From Amycolatopsis sp. FBCC-B4732 (GTDB lineage Bacteria > Actinomycetota > Actinomycetes > Mycobacteriales > Pseudonocardiaceae), in NCBI RefSeq assembly GCF_023008405.1, contig NZ_CP095376.1, positions 6,738,501 to 6,802,500 of the forward strand: 64,000 nucleotides of DNA. The letters run 5' to 3'. Of this stretch, positions 57,275-64,000 are shown one piece after another (positions within the stretch are counted from its first letter, which is position 1; every line of letters begins with the position of its first letter). The position numbers and the translations under genes were made by a program. The notes beneath the pieces are model-generated. The model saw only the letters and a list, made by a program, of their open reading frames with translations. It did no database searches and was not told where the DNA came from.

Positions 57275-58106
57275 CGTCCTTCGTCGCGAAGTTCGCCCAC
57301 GCCGCCCCGAAGAACACGACGATGTAGCCGGCCTGCAGCAGCATCCCGTGGTCGATGTTGCGCCACAGCACCGGATCGCGGAAGAAGTCGATCCAGGACA
57401 GCCAGTAGTGCGTCGGCAGGTAGGGCTTCACCGACGCCGCCGCGTCCAGGGTCTCCAGCACCGAGCTGGTGATCAGCACGGCCAGCCCGCACAGCGCGGC
57501 TCCCAGCGCCGAGTCGCTCACCGTGGACAGGAACATCGTGATCGCGGCGAACCCGAGCATCGACACGACGATGTAGGTCACCGCGCCGAGCAGCCGCAGG
57601 CCGAGCCCGGACGAGCTGAGCGACTGTCCCGACAACGACGTCACGCCGGCCGGCTGCCCGCCCGGGCCGGCGACGCCGGGGTTGCCGCCGGTGCCGAACA
57701 GGATCACGCCGAGCACCAGCGACGTCAGCACGACGATGACGATGGCCGCGGTCACGTAGACCGCGATCGCGATCATCTTCGCGCTCAGCAACCGGGTCCG
57801 GCCGGCCGGACGCGCCAGCAGGTAGCGCAGCGTGCCGCCGGCCGCCTCGCCCGCGATCGAGTCGCCCGCGACCACCGCGACCGCGATCGGCAGGAACAGC
57901 GGCAGCACCAGCGCGAGCGCCGCGGCCGGGAACAGCGCGCCGTCGCTGACCACCGCCGACAGGAACGCCCCGCCCTGCCCGGGTGGCGGCGCGAAGTCGG
58001 CCGTCGCCAGGAAGACGCCGACGACCGCGGGCAGCAGGCACAGCAGCAGCACGCTGACCCACACGCGCGGGCGCAACGCGAGCTTCCGCAGTTCGACGCC
58101 GATCAC
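57264..58106 (-). CDS. ABC-2 type transporter permease
   Basis: A 280-residue, six-helix permease: ELRKLALRPRVWVSVLLLCLLPAVVGVFLA, then LFLPIAVAVVAGDSIAGEAAGGTLRYLLARPAGRTRLLSAKMIAIAVYV, the classic ABC-2 pattern of SIAGE and GTLRYLLARP. The GTG overlaps the ATPase stop (GTGA). The 3' end overlaps the convergent lipase gene by 11 bases. It is the third gene of the operon starting at 60138, and probably an exporter subunit. Confidence 0.87.
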   Translation of the reverse strand: MIGVELRKLALRPRVWVSVLLLCLLPAVVGVFLATADFAPPPGQGGAFLSAVVSDGALFPAAALALVLPLFLPIAVAVVAGDSIAGEAAGGTLRYLLARPAGRTRLLSAKMIAIAVYVTAAIVIVVLTSLVLGVILFGTGGNPGVAGPGGQPAGVTSLSGQSLSSSGLGLRLLGAVTYIVVSMLGFAAITMFLSTVSDSALGAALCGLAVLITSSVLETLDAAASVKPYLPTHYWLSWIDFFRDPVLWRNIDHGMLLQAGYIVVFFGAAWANFATKDVTS

Positions 58107-59014
58107 CCGGCCGCCCCGAACCGGTCCGAGCCCGGACCCGTCACCTCGAGGACCACCTGTTCCAGGGTCCGCTGCTCGGCGTGGATCGACGTCACGCGCA
58201 CCCCCGCTTCGACGAGCAGCGCGTTCAGCGCCGCCGGGTCGGCGTGCCGGATGACCAGCCGGTCGCCGTCGCGGGCTTCGAGCTGCCCGTCGAGGACCGC
58301 GGCCGCCGCGGCGGGATCCGGCGTCCCGACCAGCACCCGGCCGGTCTCGGCCCGCAGCGCGACCAGGTCCTCCTCCAGCACCAGCCGGCCGCGGTCGACG
58401 ACGCCGACGCGCGTGCACAGCTGCTCCACCTCGGCCAGCAGGTGACTGGAGAGGAACACCGTCGTGCCGCCCGCGTTCAGCTCGGTCAGCAGCTCGCGGA
58501 TCTCCTTGATGCCCTGGGGATCGAGGCCGTTCGTCGGCTCGTCCAGGATCAGCAGCCGCGGCTTGCGCAGCAGCGCGCCGGCCAGCCCGAGCCGCTGCCG
58601 CATGCCCAGCGAGTACGCCTTGACCGGCCGCTGGTCGACCCCGCCCAGCCCGACCCGCTCGAGTGCTTCGTCGATGCGACGCCGTCGCGTGCGCCGCCCG
58701 CCGCCGCGCCCGGCCGCGTCGAGCAGGGCCAGGTTCCGGCGCCCGGACAGGTGCGGGTACGCGGCCGGGCCTTCGACGAGCGCGCCGACCTCGGGCAGCA
58801 CCTCGGCGACCCGCTTCGGCACCGGCTTGCCGAGCACCTCGATCTCGCCGCTGGTCGCGTAGACCAGGCCGAGCAGCATCCGGACCAGGGTAGTCTTGCC
58901 CGAGCCGTTCGGGCCGAGGAAGCCGTAGCGGTCGCCCTCGCGGACGTCGAGGTCGACCGCGTTCACGGCGACCGTGCGCCCGTAGGCCTTGGTGAGCGCG
59001 TGCGTGACGATCAT
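58103..59014 (-). CDS. ABC transporter ATP-binding protein (DrrA/BcrA-like)
   Basis: A 303-residue ATPase with Walker A GPNGSGKTT, signature YSLGMRQRLGLAGALL, Walker B LLILDEPTNGLDPQGIKEIRELL and switch SSHLLAEVEQL. The C-terminal 80 residues are the extension found in DrrA/BcrA-type exporters. An unusual basic run, GRGGGRRTRRRR, interrupts the helical domain. The ATG overlaps the upstream stop (ATGA). It pairs with the ABC-2 permease. Confidence 0.92.
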   Translation of the reverse strand: MIVTHALTKAYGRTVAVNAVDLDVREGDRYGFLGPNGSGKTTLVRMLLGLVYATSGEIEVLGKPVPKRVAEVLPEVGALVEGPAAYPHLSGRRNLALLDAAGRGGGRRTRRRRIDEALERVGLGGVDQRPVKAYSLGMRQRLGLAGALLRKPRLLILDEPTNGLDPQGIKEIRELLTELNAGGTTVFLSSHLLAEVEQLCTRVGVVDRGRLVLEEDLVALRAETGRVLVGTPDPAAAAAVLDGQLEARDGDRLVIRHADPAALNALLVEAGVRVTSIHAEQRTLEQVVLEVTGPGSDRFGAAG

Positions 59015-60138
59015 CGGCCGCCCCGCCGCAGCCGGGACAGCTCGTCCGCGACGGACTTCAGCACGTCGGCCGTCACCGTCCCGGCCAGCAGGTAGGAGCG
59101 GCGGGAGACGGCCGAGCGGACGATCGCCAGCGACAACGGCGTGATCGACAGCTGCACCACGGTCCCGCCGGCCAGCTTGACCTGCACCCCGCCCGCCTTC
59201 CCGGCGGCGTCCCCCGCCGCGTTCGCCACCGCGCGCGGCACGGCGATCACCGCGAAGGACGCGAGCCCCTTGCCGTAGAGCGCGGCGCCCTGGACACCCC
59301 CGAAGTCCGACGACGTCACCGGCCGCCCGGCGAGCGCCGGGGGCAGCGGCACCTGGTTGAAGGCGCCGAGCGTGTCCGAGACGTCCGGGGCGCTCGCCAC
59401 GGTGAACCCGGACCCGAGCACCGGCCGCGGCGCCTCGACGACCGGCGTCGTCTGCGCCAGCTCCTGGAACCCGGTGACGAGGATCGGGGCCCGCTGCCCG
59501 CGCGCGGTCACCTCGACCCGCACCGGCAGCCCGGTCGCCGGGTCCGCCCAGAGGTCGACCTGGCCGATCGTCGTGTCGGGGTCGGCGGGGACGAGCCGCA
59601 GCCCGGACGCGGCGACGCCGGCGACGTTGCGGCCCGGCAGCGCGCTCACCGGGTCGCCCGGCGCGGCGCGCAGGATCCGCCGCGCCAGCTCGGGCGGCAG
59701 CAGGTCCCCGGCCCGCGGGAGCCGGACGGCGGGTTCGCCGATCAGCTCGGTCAGCGTGTTGTCGCCGTAGTCCCAGGTGTATTCGCCGTCGGGCAGCCGG
59801 TAGAGGTCGTGCTCGCCGGCGGTGCCGAGGATGTCGACGCGGTAGCGGTCGGGCCCGGCGTACCAGACGCGCATCGGCGTCCGCATCGAGAAGAGCGCGG
59901 TGACGGCGGCGAGGTTCGGCAGCTCCGGCAGGGCCAGCGAGCCCGCGCTTTCGGCGTACCCCTGGTACGGCCGCCCGGCGGAATCGAGCACCAGTGTGCG
60001 CAGCCGGGCCGGGTCCACCGCGGCCCCGGCCGGCGAGAGCGCGGAGACGACCGAGGGCACCGAGACCAGGACGGCGGCCACGGCGGCGACGACGGCCCAC
60101 CGGCGCCGCTTTTCCCACCGCACCACCGAGGGCGTCAT
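59011..60138 (-). CDS. Membrane-anchored LolA/RseB-like extracytoplasmic protein
   Basis: A 375-residue protein with an N-terminal membrane helix (about 13-34) and a large external domain of LolA/MucB-RseB-like character: ALFSMRTPMRVWYAGPDRYRVDILGTAGEHDLYRLPDGEYTWDYGDNTLTEL, and later GQVDLWADPATGLPVRVEVTARG. Such domains bind lipids or lipoproteins. It is the first gene of the operon and coupled to the ABC ATPase by ATGA, which suggests that it hands a lipid substrate to or from the exporter. GAGGTGA precedes the ATG. Confidence 0.8.
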   Translation of the reverse strand: MTPSVVRWEKRRRWAVVAAVAAVLVSVPSVVSALSPAGAAVDPARLRTLVLDSAGRPYQGYAESAGSLALPELPNLAAVTALFSMRTPMRVWYAGPDRYRVDILGTAGEHDLYRLPDGEYTWDYGDNTLTELIGEPAVRLPRAGDLLPPELARRILRAAPGDPVSALPGRNVAGVAASGLRLVPADPDTTIGQVDLWADPATGLPVRVEVTARGQRAPILVTGFQELAQTTPVVEAPRPVLGSGFTVASAPDVSDTLGAFNQVPLPPALAGRPVTSSDFGGVQGAALYGKGLASFAVIAVPRAVANAAGDAAGKAGGVQVKLAGGTVVQLSITPLSLAIVRSAVSRRSYLLAGTVTADVLKSVADELSRLRRGGR

Positions 60139-60273
60139 CCGGCATCACCTCTGCGTCCTTTGTACGCCATGGCGGCTGGGGTCGAGGGGTGACGAACCCC
60201 GTTCATGCCGCCGTCCTGAGCTGGTCCCGCCCCGGACTTCGCGCCCGCCCGCCCGCTTCGCGGGCTGTTCGAC

Positions 60274-61386
60274 GTGCCCGCGGCAATGAACGGACCCCTT
60301 TCGATGGCTCATCTCGTCATGCCCGGCGAACCCGATCGCCGGTTGTTCTCGCCACACTCGCGCCAAGCGGTCCCCGCCGGCGACGGCCTGTCCGCCGACG
60401 CGGCCCGGCACGCGATGGCCGCCGGCGCCGCGCTGCTCTGGCGCGGCACCTACCCGGCCGCGCGGCAGCTGCTCGACGCCGTGCGGCGCAGGCTCCCGGC
60501 GCCCCCGCCGCCGGACGACTTCGCCCGCTACCGCGCCGGCCGCGCCCACCGGGCGAAGCTGCTTTCCCTGCTCCACGTCCCCCTCGAGCCGGGCCACGTC
60601 GTGCCGCTGCGCCGCGCCCCGGACGTCCGCGCGGCGTGCACCGCCGTCTACGGGCCCCTCGACGTCCCCGCGGCGGTGCCGTTGCGGGAGCTGCTCGGGG
60701 TCCTGGGTGCCGCCGAATGGCGCCGGACGGGCATCGCCGTCCCGGCACTGGACGCGCGGATCCACCCGCACCACGGCGTCTTCGCGCCCCTGCGCCCGGA
60801 GTACGTCGACCTGGTGGCGGAAGCGCCGTTGCCGGGCACGGAGCTGGCCTTCGACATCGGCACCGGCGTGCTGGCCGCCGTCCTCGCCCACCGCGGCGTC
60901 GAGCGGGTGGTGGCCACGGACACCTCGGCGCTCGCGGTCGCCTGCGCCCGGGAAAACCTGACCCGTCTGGGCTTCGGCGCCCGCGCGGAAGTGGTGCGGA
61001 CGGACCTGTTCCCGCCCGGCCGCGCCACGCTGGTGCTGGCGAACCCGCCGTGGCTGCCGGGCCGCCCCCGCACCCCGCTCGACCACGCAGTCTACGACCC
61101 GGGCCACCGCATGCTGCGCGGCTTCCTCGACCGCGCCCGCCGCCACCTCGCCCCGAATGGCGAGGCGTGGCTGGTGCTGTCCGACCTGGCCGAGCACCTG
61201 GGCCTGCGAACGCGCGAGGAGCTGCTCGGCTGGATCGAGGCGGCAGGCCTGCGGGTGGTGACGCGGACGGGGACGCCGGCCCGGCACCCGCGCGCGCTCG
61301 ACCCGGCGGCCCCCCTGCACCGGGCCCGGGCCGCGGAGATCACGTCCCTCTGGCGGCTCGGCCACAAGCAAATCAGTCCACAGTAG
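60274..61386 (+). CDS. SAM-dependent methyltransferase, PrmC/HemK-like
   Basis: A 370-residue protein. A C-terminal Rossmann methyltransferase domain (about 180-350) has motif I AFDIGTGVLAAVLAHRGVERVVATD and the catalytic LANPPWLPG, the NPPY-type motif of enzymes that methylate amide or exocyclic nitrogens (PrmC/HemK, RsmC). The N-terminal 170 residues are a distinct helical domain. The start is uncertain: GTG 60274, ATG 60286 or ATG 60304, none with a good ribosome site. The end overlaps the convergent folP2 by 14 bases. Confidence 0.8.
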   Translation: MPAAMNGPLSMAHLVMPGEPDRRLFSPHSRQAVPAGDGLSADAARHAMAAGAALLWRGTYPAARQLLDAVRRRLPAPPPPDDFARYRAGRAHRAKLLSLLHVPLEPGHVVPLRRAPDVRAACTAVYGPLDVPAAVPLRELLGVLGAAEWRRTGIAVPALDARIHPHHGVFAPLRPEYVDLVAEAPLPGTELAFDIGTGVLAAVLAHRGVERVVATDTSALAVACARENLTRLGFGARAEVVRTDLFPPGRATLVLANPPWLPGRPRTPLDHAVYDPGHRMLRGFLDRARRHLAPNGEAWLVLSDLAEHLGLRTREELLGWIEAAGLRVVTRTGTPARHPRALDPAAPLHRARAAEITSLWRLGHKQISPQ

Positions 61387-62248
61387 ACAAGCCCGCGACC
61401 GCCGCCACGGCTTCCCGCGTCTCCCGGACGTTGTGGGCGCGGAACACCGCCGCCCCCGCGTGCGCCGCGATCGCCGTCGCCGCGAGGGTGCCCGCCAGGC
61501 GGTCGCGGGCTTCGACGTCGAGCGTCTCGCCGATCAGGTCCTTGTTCGACAGCGCCACCAGCACCGGCCAGCCGGTCGCCACCAGGCGGTCGAAGTGGCG
61601 GAGCAGCGAAAGGCCGTGGCGGGTGCTCTTGCCGAAGTCGAACGTCGGGTCGACGAGCACCCCGCCGCGCGGGACGCCCGCGGCGACCGTCCGCTCGGCC
61701 GCCGTCGTCAGCTCGGCGACGACGTCCGCGACGACGTCGTCGTAACGCGGCCAGAACGGGCGGTCCGGGGTCGGCGCGGGGTACGGGTCGGTCCGCAGCG
61801 GCATGCCGCCGACGTGGGAGCAGACGTAGCCCGCGCCGAACTCGGCGGCGATCTCGACCAGTTTCGGGTCGGCGCCGGCCCAGGTGTCGTTGAGCAGGTC
61901 GGCGCCGGCCTCGCAGACCTGGCGGCCGACCTCGTGCCGCCACGTGTCGACGCTGATCACCAGCCCCGGGTGGCGCTCGCGCACCTCGGCGACGAACGGG
62001 ACCACGCGCCTGCTCTCTTCGTCGACGTCGATCTCGGGGCCCTCGCCCGCCTTGACGCCGCCGATGTCCACGATGTCGGCACCGGCCGCGACCGCGCGGT
62101 CCACGGCTTCGCGCGCCGCGTCCTCGGCGAAGGTCGCGCCCTGGTCGTAGAACGAGTCGGGCGTGCGGTTCACGATGGCCATGACCAGCGCGCGGTCGCC
62201 GGGCATGCGGCGGCCCCGGAAGACCACCTCCGGCCGGTGTGACGTCAT
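61373..62248 (-). CDS. folP2: Dihydropteroate synthase homologue FolP2
   Basis: A 291-residue TIM-barrel protein: GDRALVMAIVNRTPDSFYDQGATF, DIVDIGGVKAGEGPEIDVDEESRRVVPFV, LVISVDTWRHEV, LLNDTWAGADPKLVEIAAEFGAGYVCSHVGG and VDPTFDFGKSTRHGLSLLRH. It matches mycobacterial FolP2 (Rv1207) closely in motif order. FolP2 keeps the DHPS fold but has been reported to lack DHPS activity in mycobacteria, so its role is open. ATG 62248 follows AGGG; an in-frame GTG at 62257 is possible. No other folate gene is nearby. Confidence 0.88.
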   Translation of the reverse strand: MTSHRPEVVFRGRRMPGDRALVMAIVNRTPDSFYDQGATFAEDAAREAVDRAVAAGADIVDIGGVKAGEGPEIDVDEESRRVVPFVAEVRERHPGLVISVDTWRHEVGRQVCEAGADLLNDTWAGADPKLVEIAAEFGAGYVCSHVGGMPLRTDPYPAPTPDRPFWPRYDDVVADVVAELTTAAERTVAAGVPRGGVLVDPTFDFGKSTRHGLSLLRHFDRLVATGWPVLVALSNKDLIGETLDVEARDRLAGTLAATAIAAHAGAAVFRAHNVRETREAVAAVAGLSTVD

Positions 62249-62341
62249 GCTCTTCACCCTGCCAGGTCACGGCTGGGTCCGAAACGCCGCTCCCGGGGTC
62301 CCGCGCCGGTTATCCTCGGCGCAAACCGAGCAGGGGGAACC

Positions 62342-62998
62342 ATGAGCACGACCAGCGAGGGCCCGGCCCGCAGCGAAGCCGAGGCGATGATCGCCGAAGC
62401 CAAGAAAGCCCTGTGGGTGATGGTGGGCCTGCTCGCCGTGCTGTGGGCGGTGCAGATCTTCAACTCGCTCGGCGACTACGACCTGAGCCAGGAGTTCGGC
62501 ATCGAGGCGCGCGACCCGGCGTCGCTGCCCGAGATCTTCAGCGCGCCGTTCATGCACTCCAGCTGGGGCCACATCGAAGGCAACTCGGGCCCGCTGTTCG
62601 TGTTCGGCTTCCTCGCCGCCTACCGCGGGGTGAAGAAGTGGCTCGGCGTGAGCGTGCTGATCATCGTCGCGAGCGGCCTCGGCGTCTGGTTCACCTCGCC
62701 GTCGGACTCGATCACGGTCGGCGCCAGCGGCCTGGTGTTCGGCTACTTCGGCTACATCATCGTGCGCGGCCTGTTCGACCGGCACCCGATCGACATCGTG
62801 ATCGGGCTCGTGATGGCGTTGTGCTTCGCCTACCAGTTCACGTCGCTGCTGCCCACCGACGAGCGGGTCAGCTGGCAGGGCCACCTGTTCGGGTTCGCCG
62901 GCGGCATCATCGGCGGCTGGCTGTTCCGCGACAAGCGGCCCAAGGCGGTCGCCGCCCCCGACCCGGCGACCGCCCTGCTCCCCAAGGACCTCAGCTAG
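62342..62998 (+). CDS. Rhomboid-family intramembrane protein
   Basis: A 218-residue, six-helix membrane protein. The rhomboid catalytic pair is present: Ser129 in TVGASGLVFGYFG and His181 in WQGHLFGFAGG. The GHIEGNSGPL segment supplies the His-Asn oxyanion element of the family. It should be an intramembrane serine protease. GGGGG precedes the ATG. It is divergent from folP2. The substrate is unknown. Confidence 0.88.
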   Translation: MSTTSEGPARSEAEAMIAEAKKALWVMVGLLAVLWAVQIFNSLGDYDLSQEFGIEARDPASLPEIFSAPFMHSSWGHIEGNSGPLFVFGFLAAYRGVKKWLGVSVLIIVASGLGVWFTSPSDSITVGASGLVFGYFGYIIVRGLFDRHPIDIVIGLVMALCFAYQFTSLLPTDERVSWQGHLFGFAGGIIGGWLFRDKRPKAVAAPDPATALLPKDLS

Positions 62999-63356
62999 GC
63001 GGTTCGAGCTCCGCCTCGACGGCGATCGCGACGTACCGGCCGATCATCGCGCGCGGCGCCTTCACGCCGAGCGGCGCGCGGTCGAGCGTCCCCGTCGCGC
63101 GCACCCGCGTCCCGTCGGCCTCGACGGCGAGCGTCAGCGGGCACGACGTCCCGCGCAGCCGCAGCTCGCCGGTCACTTCCCAGCCCTCGGCGTCGCGCCG
63201 GACGCCGGTGGCCGTGAACGTCAGCTCCGGGTGGGCACCGCTGTCGAGCAGGTGCGGCTTCCGCAGGTCGGCGTCGCGGCGGGCTGAAGCCGAACACCGC
63301 TTCGGCGGCGATGTCCTCGCCCTCACGCCGGGTTTCGCACCCGACGACTTCGGCAC
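62991..63356 (-). pseudogene. YceI-family protein, N-terminal half missing or scrambled
   Basis: Residues about 27-121 of this frame match the second half of the YceI lipocalin-like domain: RDADLRKPHLLDSGAHPELTFTATGV, WEVTGELRLRGTSCPLTLAVEAD and IGRYVAIAVEAEL. The first strands of YceI (WxxDPxHSxVxF) are absent from all three minus-strand frames up to 63550. No ribosome site precedes the ATG at 63356. I read it as a decayed or frameshifted gene. Its end overlaps the rhomboid stop by 8 bases. Confidence 0.55.
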
Positions 63357-63544
63357 GGCTGAGCCCGCGGCCTCGGGTCGACGAGGTGCCGCCGCGCGAG
63401 CCGGTCGCGCACCGCCGCCCAGCGGGTGTGGTCCGCGCCGGTGGCCGAGGACGCGTCGCCGGGCGTCTCGATCGCGACCCGGGCACCCGCTGTGAGGTCG
63501 CTGTGCATCCGGCTCCGCGCGCTGCCGATCCGGCCGCGGTGTGG

Positions 63545-63550
63545 TGATCT
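63545..63550 (+). promoter_or_regulatory. -10 box TGATCT, leaderless promoter
   Basis: TGATCT ends 6 bases before the GTG at 63557. The GGAGGG between them touches the start codon and is too close to act as a normal ribosome site. Confidence 0.35.
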
Positions 63551-63556
63551 GGAGGG

Positions 63557-64000
63557 GTGGCGATCAAGGTTCTCCGGCCGGCCGCGCTGGCCGCGGCGGC
63601 GGTGCTGGTGCTGGGCACCGGCCTGGCCGTCGGCGCGGACACGACCGCCGACGACGCCTACGCCGCGGGCTCACCCGCGCCCGCCGGAACCACCGTTTCG
63701 GCGGTACCGGCGAAAACCGTTTCCCCGGTCGGCGCATTGTTCGCGAACGGCAGCCATTTCTGCTCGGCGAGCGTCGTCCACTCCGATTCCGGGGATCTGG
63801 TGCTGACGGCCGCGCACTGCGTCCAGGACGGAATGTCGTTCGCCCCCGGTTACGCCGGTGGTGCGGCGCCGCTGGGAATGTGGCCGGTCACGAAGGTCAC
63901 CGTCGCGGCCGGCTGGACTTCGTCGGCCGACCCGGATCTCGATTTCGCGTTTCTCACCGTTGCGCAGCCCGGGAACCCGGCTTCCCTGGAAAGCCTCACC
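63557..64000 (+). CDS. Secreted trypsin-like serine protease (3' end outside window)
   Basis: The first 148 residues of a chymotrypsin-fold protease. The signal peptide (about 1-27) is followed by a Pro/Ala-rich spacer. The catalytic domain begins near residue 55, with SHFCSASVVHSDSGDLVLTAAHCVQDG (catalytic His87 and the adjacent disulfide cysteines) and DPDLDFAFL, which should hold the catalytic Asp. The serine motif lies beyond the right edge. The frame is open to the last base. Confidence 0.87.
   Translation, partial: MAIKVLRPAALAAAAVLVLGTGLAVGADTTADDAYAAGSPAPAGTTVSAVPAKTVSPVGALFANGSHFCSASVVHSDSGDLVLTAAHCVQDGMSFAPGYAGGAAPLGMWPVTKVTVAAGWTSSADPDLDFAFLTVAQPGNPASLESLT

Noticed and set aside
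8951..61384. Apparent over-use of CTGTGGAC/GTCCACAG words
   Set aside because: I count about five on both strands, against roughly two expected from base composition. The numbers are too small to support a motif without a genome-wide count.

Overview
The window is very GC-rich DNA with GTG and ATG starts, dense gene packing, many 1-14 base start/stop overlaps, and families typical of filamentous actinomycetes: an AfsR-type SARP regulator, xylanase with acetylxylan esterase, DUF5988, an F420-type LLM oxidoreductase and FolP2. It most resembles a chromosome of the Pseudonocardiaceae, probably Amycolatopsis. That assignment is inference from gene content and style, since no marker RNA gene is present. 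No tRNA, rRNA, CRISPR array, transposase or origin was found.

Layout. 1-3.7 kb: a secreted propeller/ricin-lectin protein cut by the left edge, a conserved unknown and an LLM oxidoreductase. 3.8-8.1 kb: a coupled operon (minus strand) of a GT4 glycosyltransferase fused to an alpha/beta hydrolase, a GT2-type glycosyltransferase and an MFS exporter. 8.3-11 kb: an FAD-linked oxidase coupled to a type B carboxylesterase. 11-15 kb: small proteins, a LuxR regulator, and a coupled GH11 xylanase / CE4 esterase pair. 15-20.4 kb: a MacB/FtsX-like ABC exporter divergent from a two-component system. 20.4-25.7 kb: a Cmx-like efflux gene with a probable leader peptide, a winged-helix regulator, a peptidoglycan-binding protein, an HPF-like protein and two unknowns. 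25.7-27.9 kb: a tandem DNA array that looks like repeated copies of the 3' end of the adjacent GlxA-type regulator, then a TetR gene. 28-32.8 kb: a full branched-chain-amino-acid-type ABC operon. 32.8-38.1 kb: a repeat-rich gap, an orphan NMT1-like binding protein, a Kelch protein, an MFS gene and a thioesterase-like protein without its nucleophile. 38.2-46 kb: an AfsR-like regulator, a GntR/UTRA regulator and a mannose-class PTS operon with a fused EIIC-EIID and a ceramidase-like hydrolase. 46-51.4 kb: a secreted metzincin-lectin, an MBL hydrolase, a MarR/EamA divergent pair and an apparent HEPN-like gene fragment. 51.5-56.4 kb: an ECF sigma factor, a coupled small protein, a subtilase and a TPR-CHAT protease. 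56.5-64 kb: a lipase-like protein, an ABC exporter with a LolA-like protein, a methyltransferase, FolP2, a rhomboid, a YceI remnant and the start of a trypsin-like protease.

The most interesting units are (i) the sigma factor / small protein / subtilase / TPR-CHAT cluster, which looks like a proteolytic signalling or defence module; (ii) the PTS operon, whose promoter region carries two 20-base palindromes with DasR-type half-sites and whose divergent neighbour carries a third dre-like core; (iii) the decayed tandem array grown from the end of a regulator gene; (iv) the GT4-hydrolase fusion operon; and (v) a leader-peptide/hairpin region ahead of the Cmx-like efflux gene. A recurrent theme is a -10-like hexamer ending 6-8 bases before the start codon, which suggests many leaderless transcripts.
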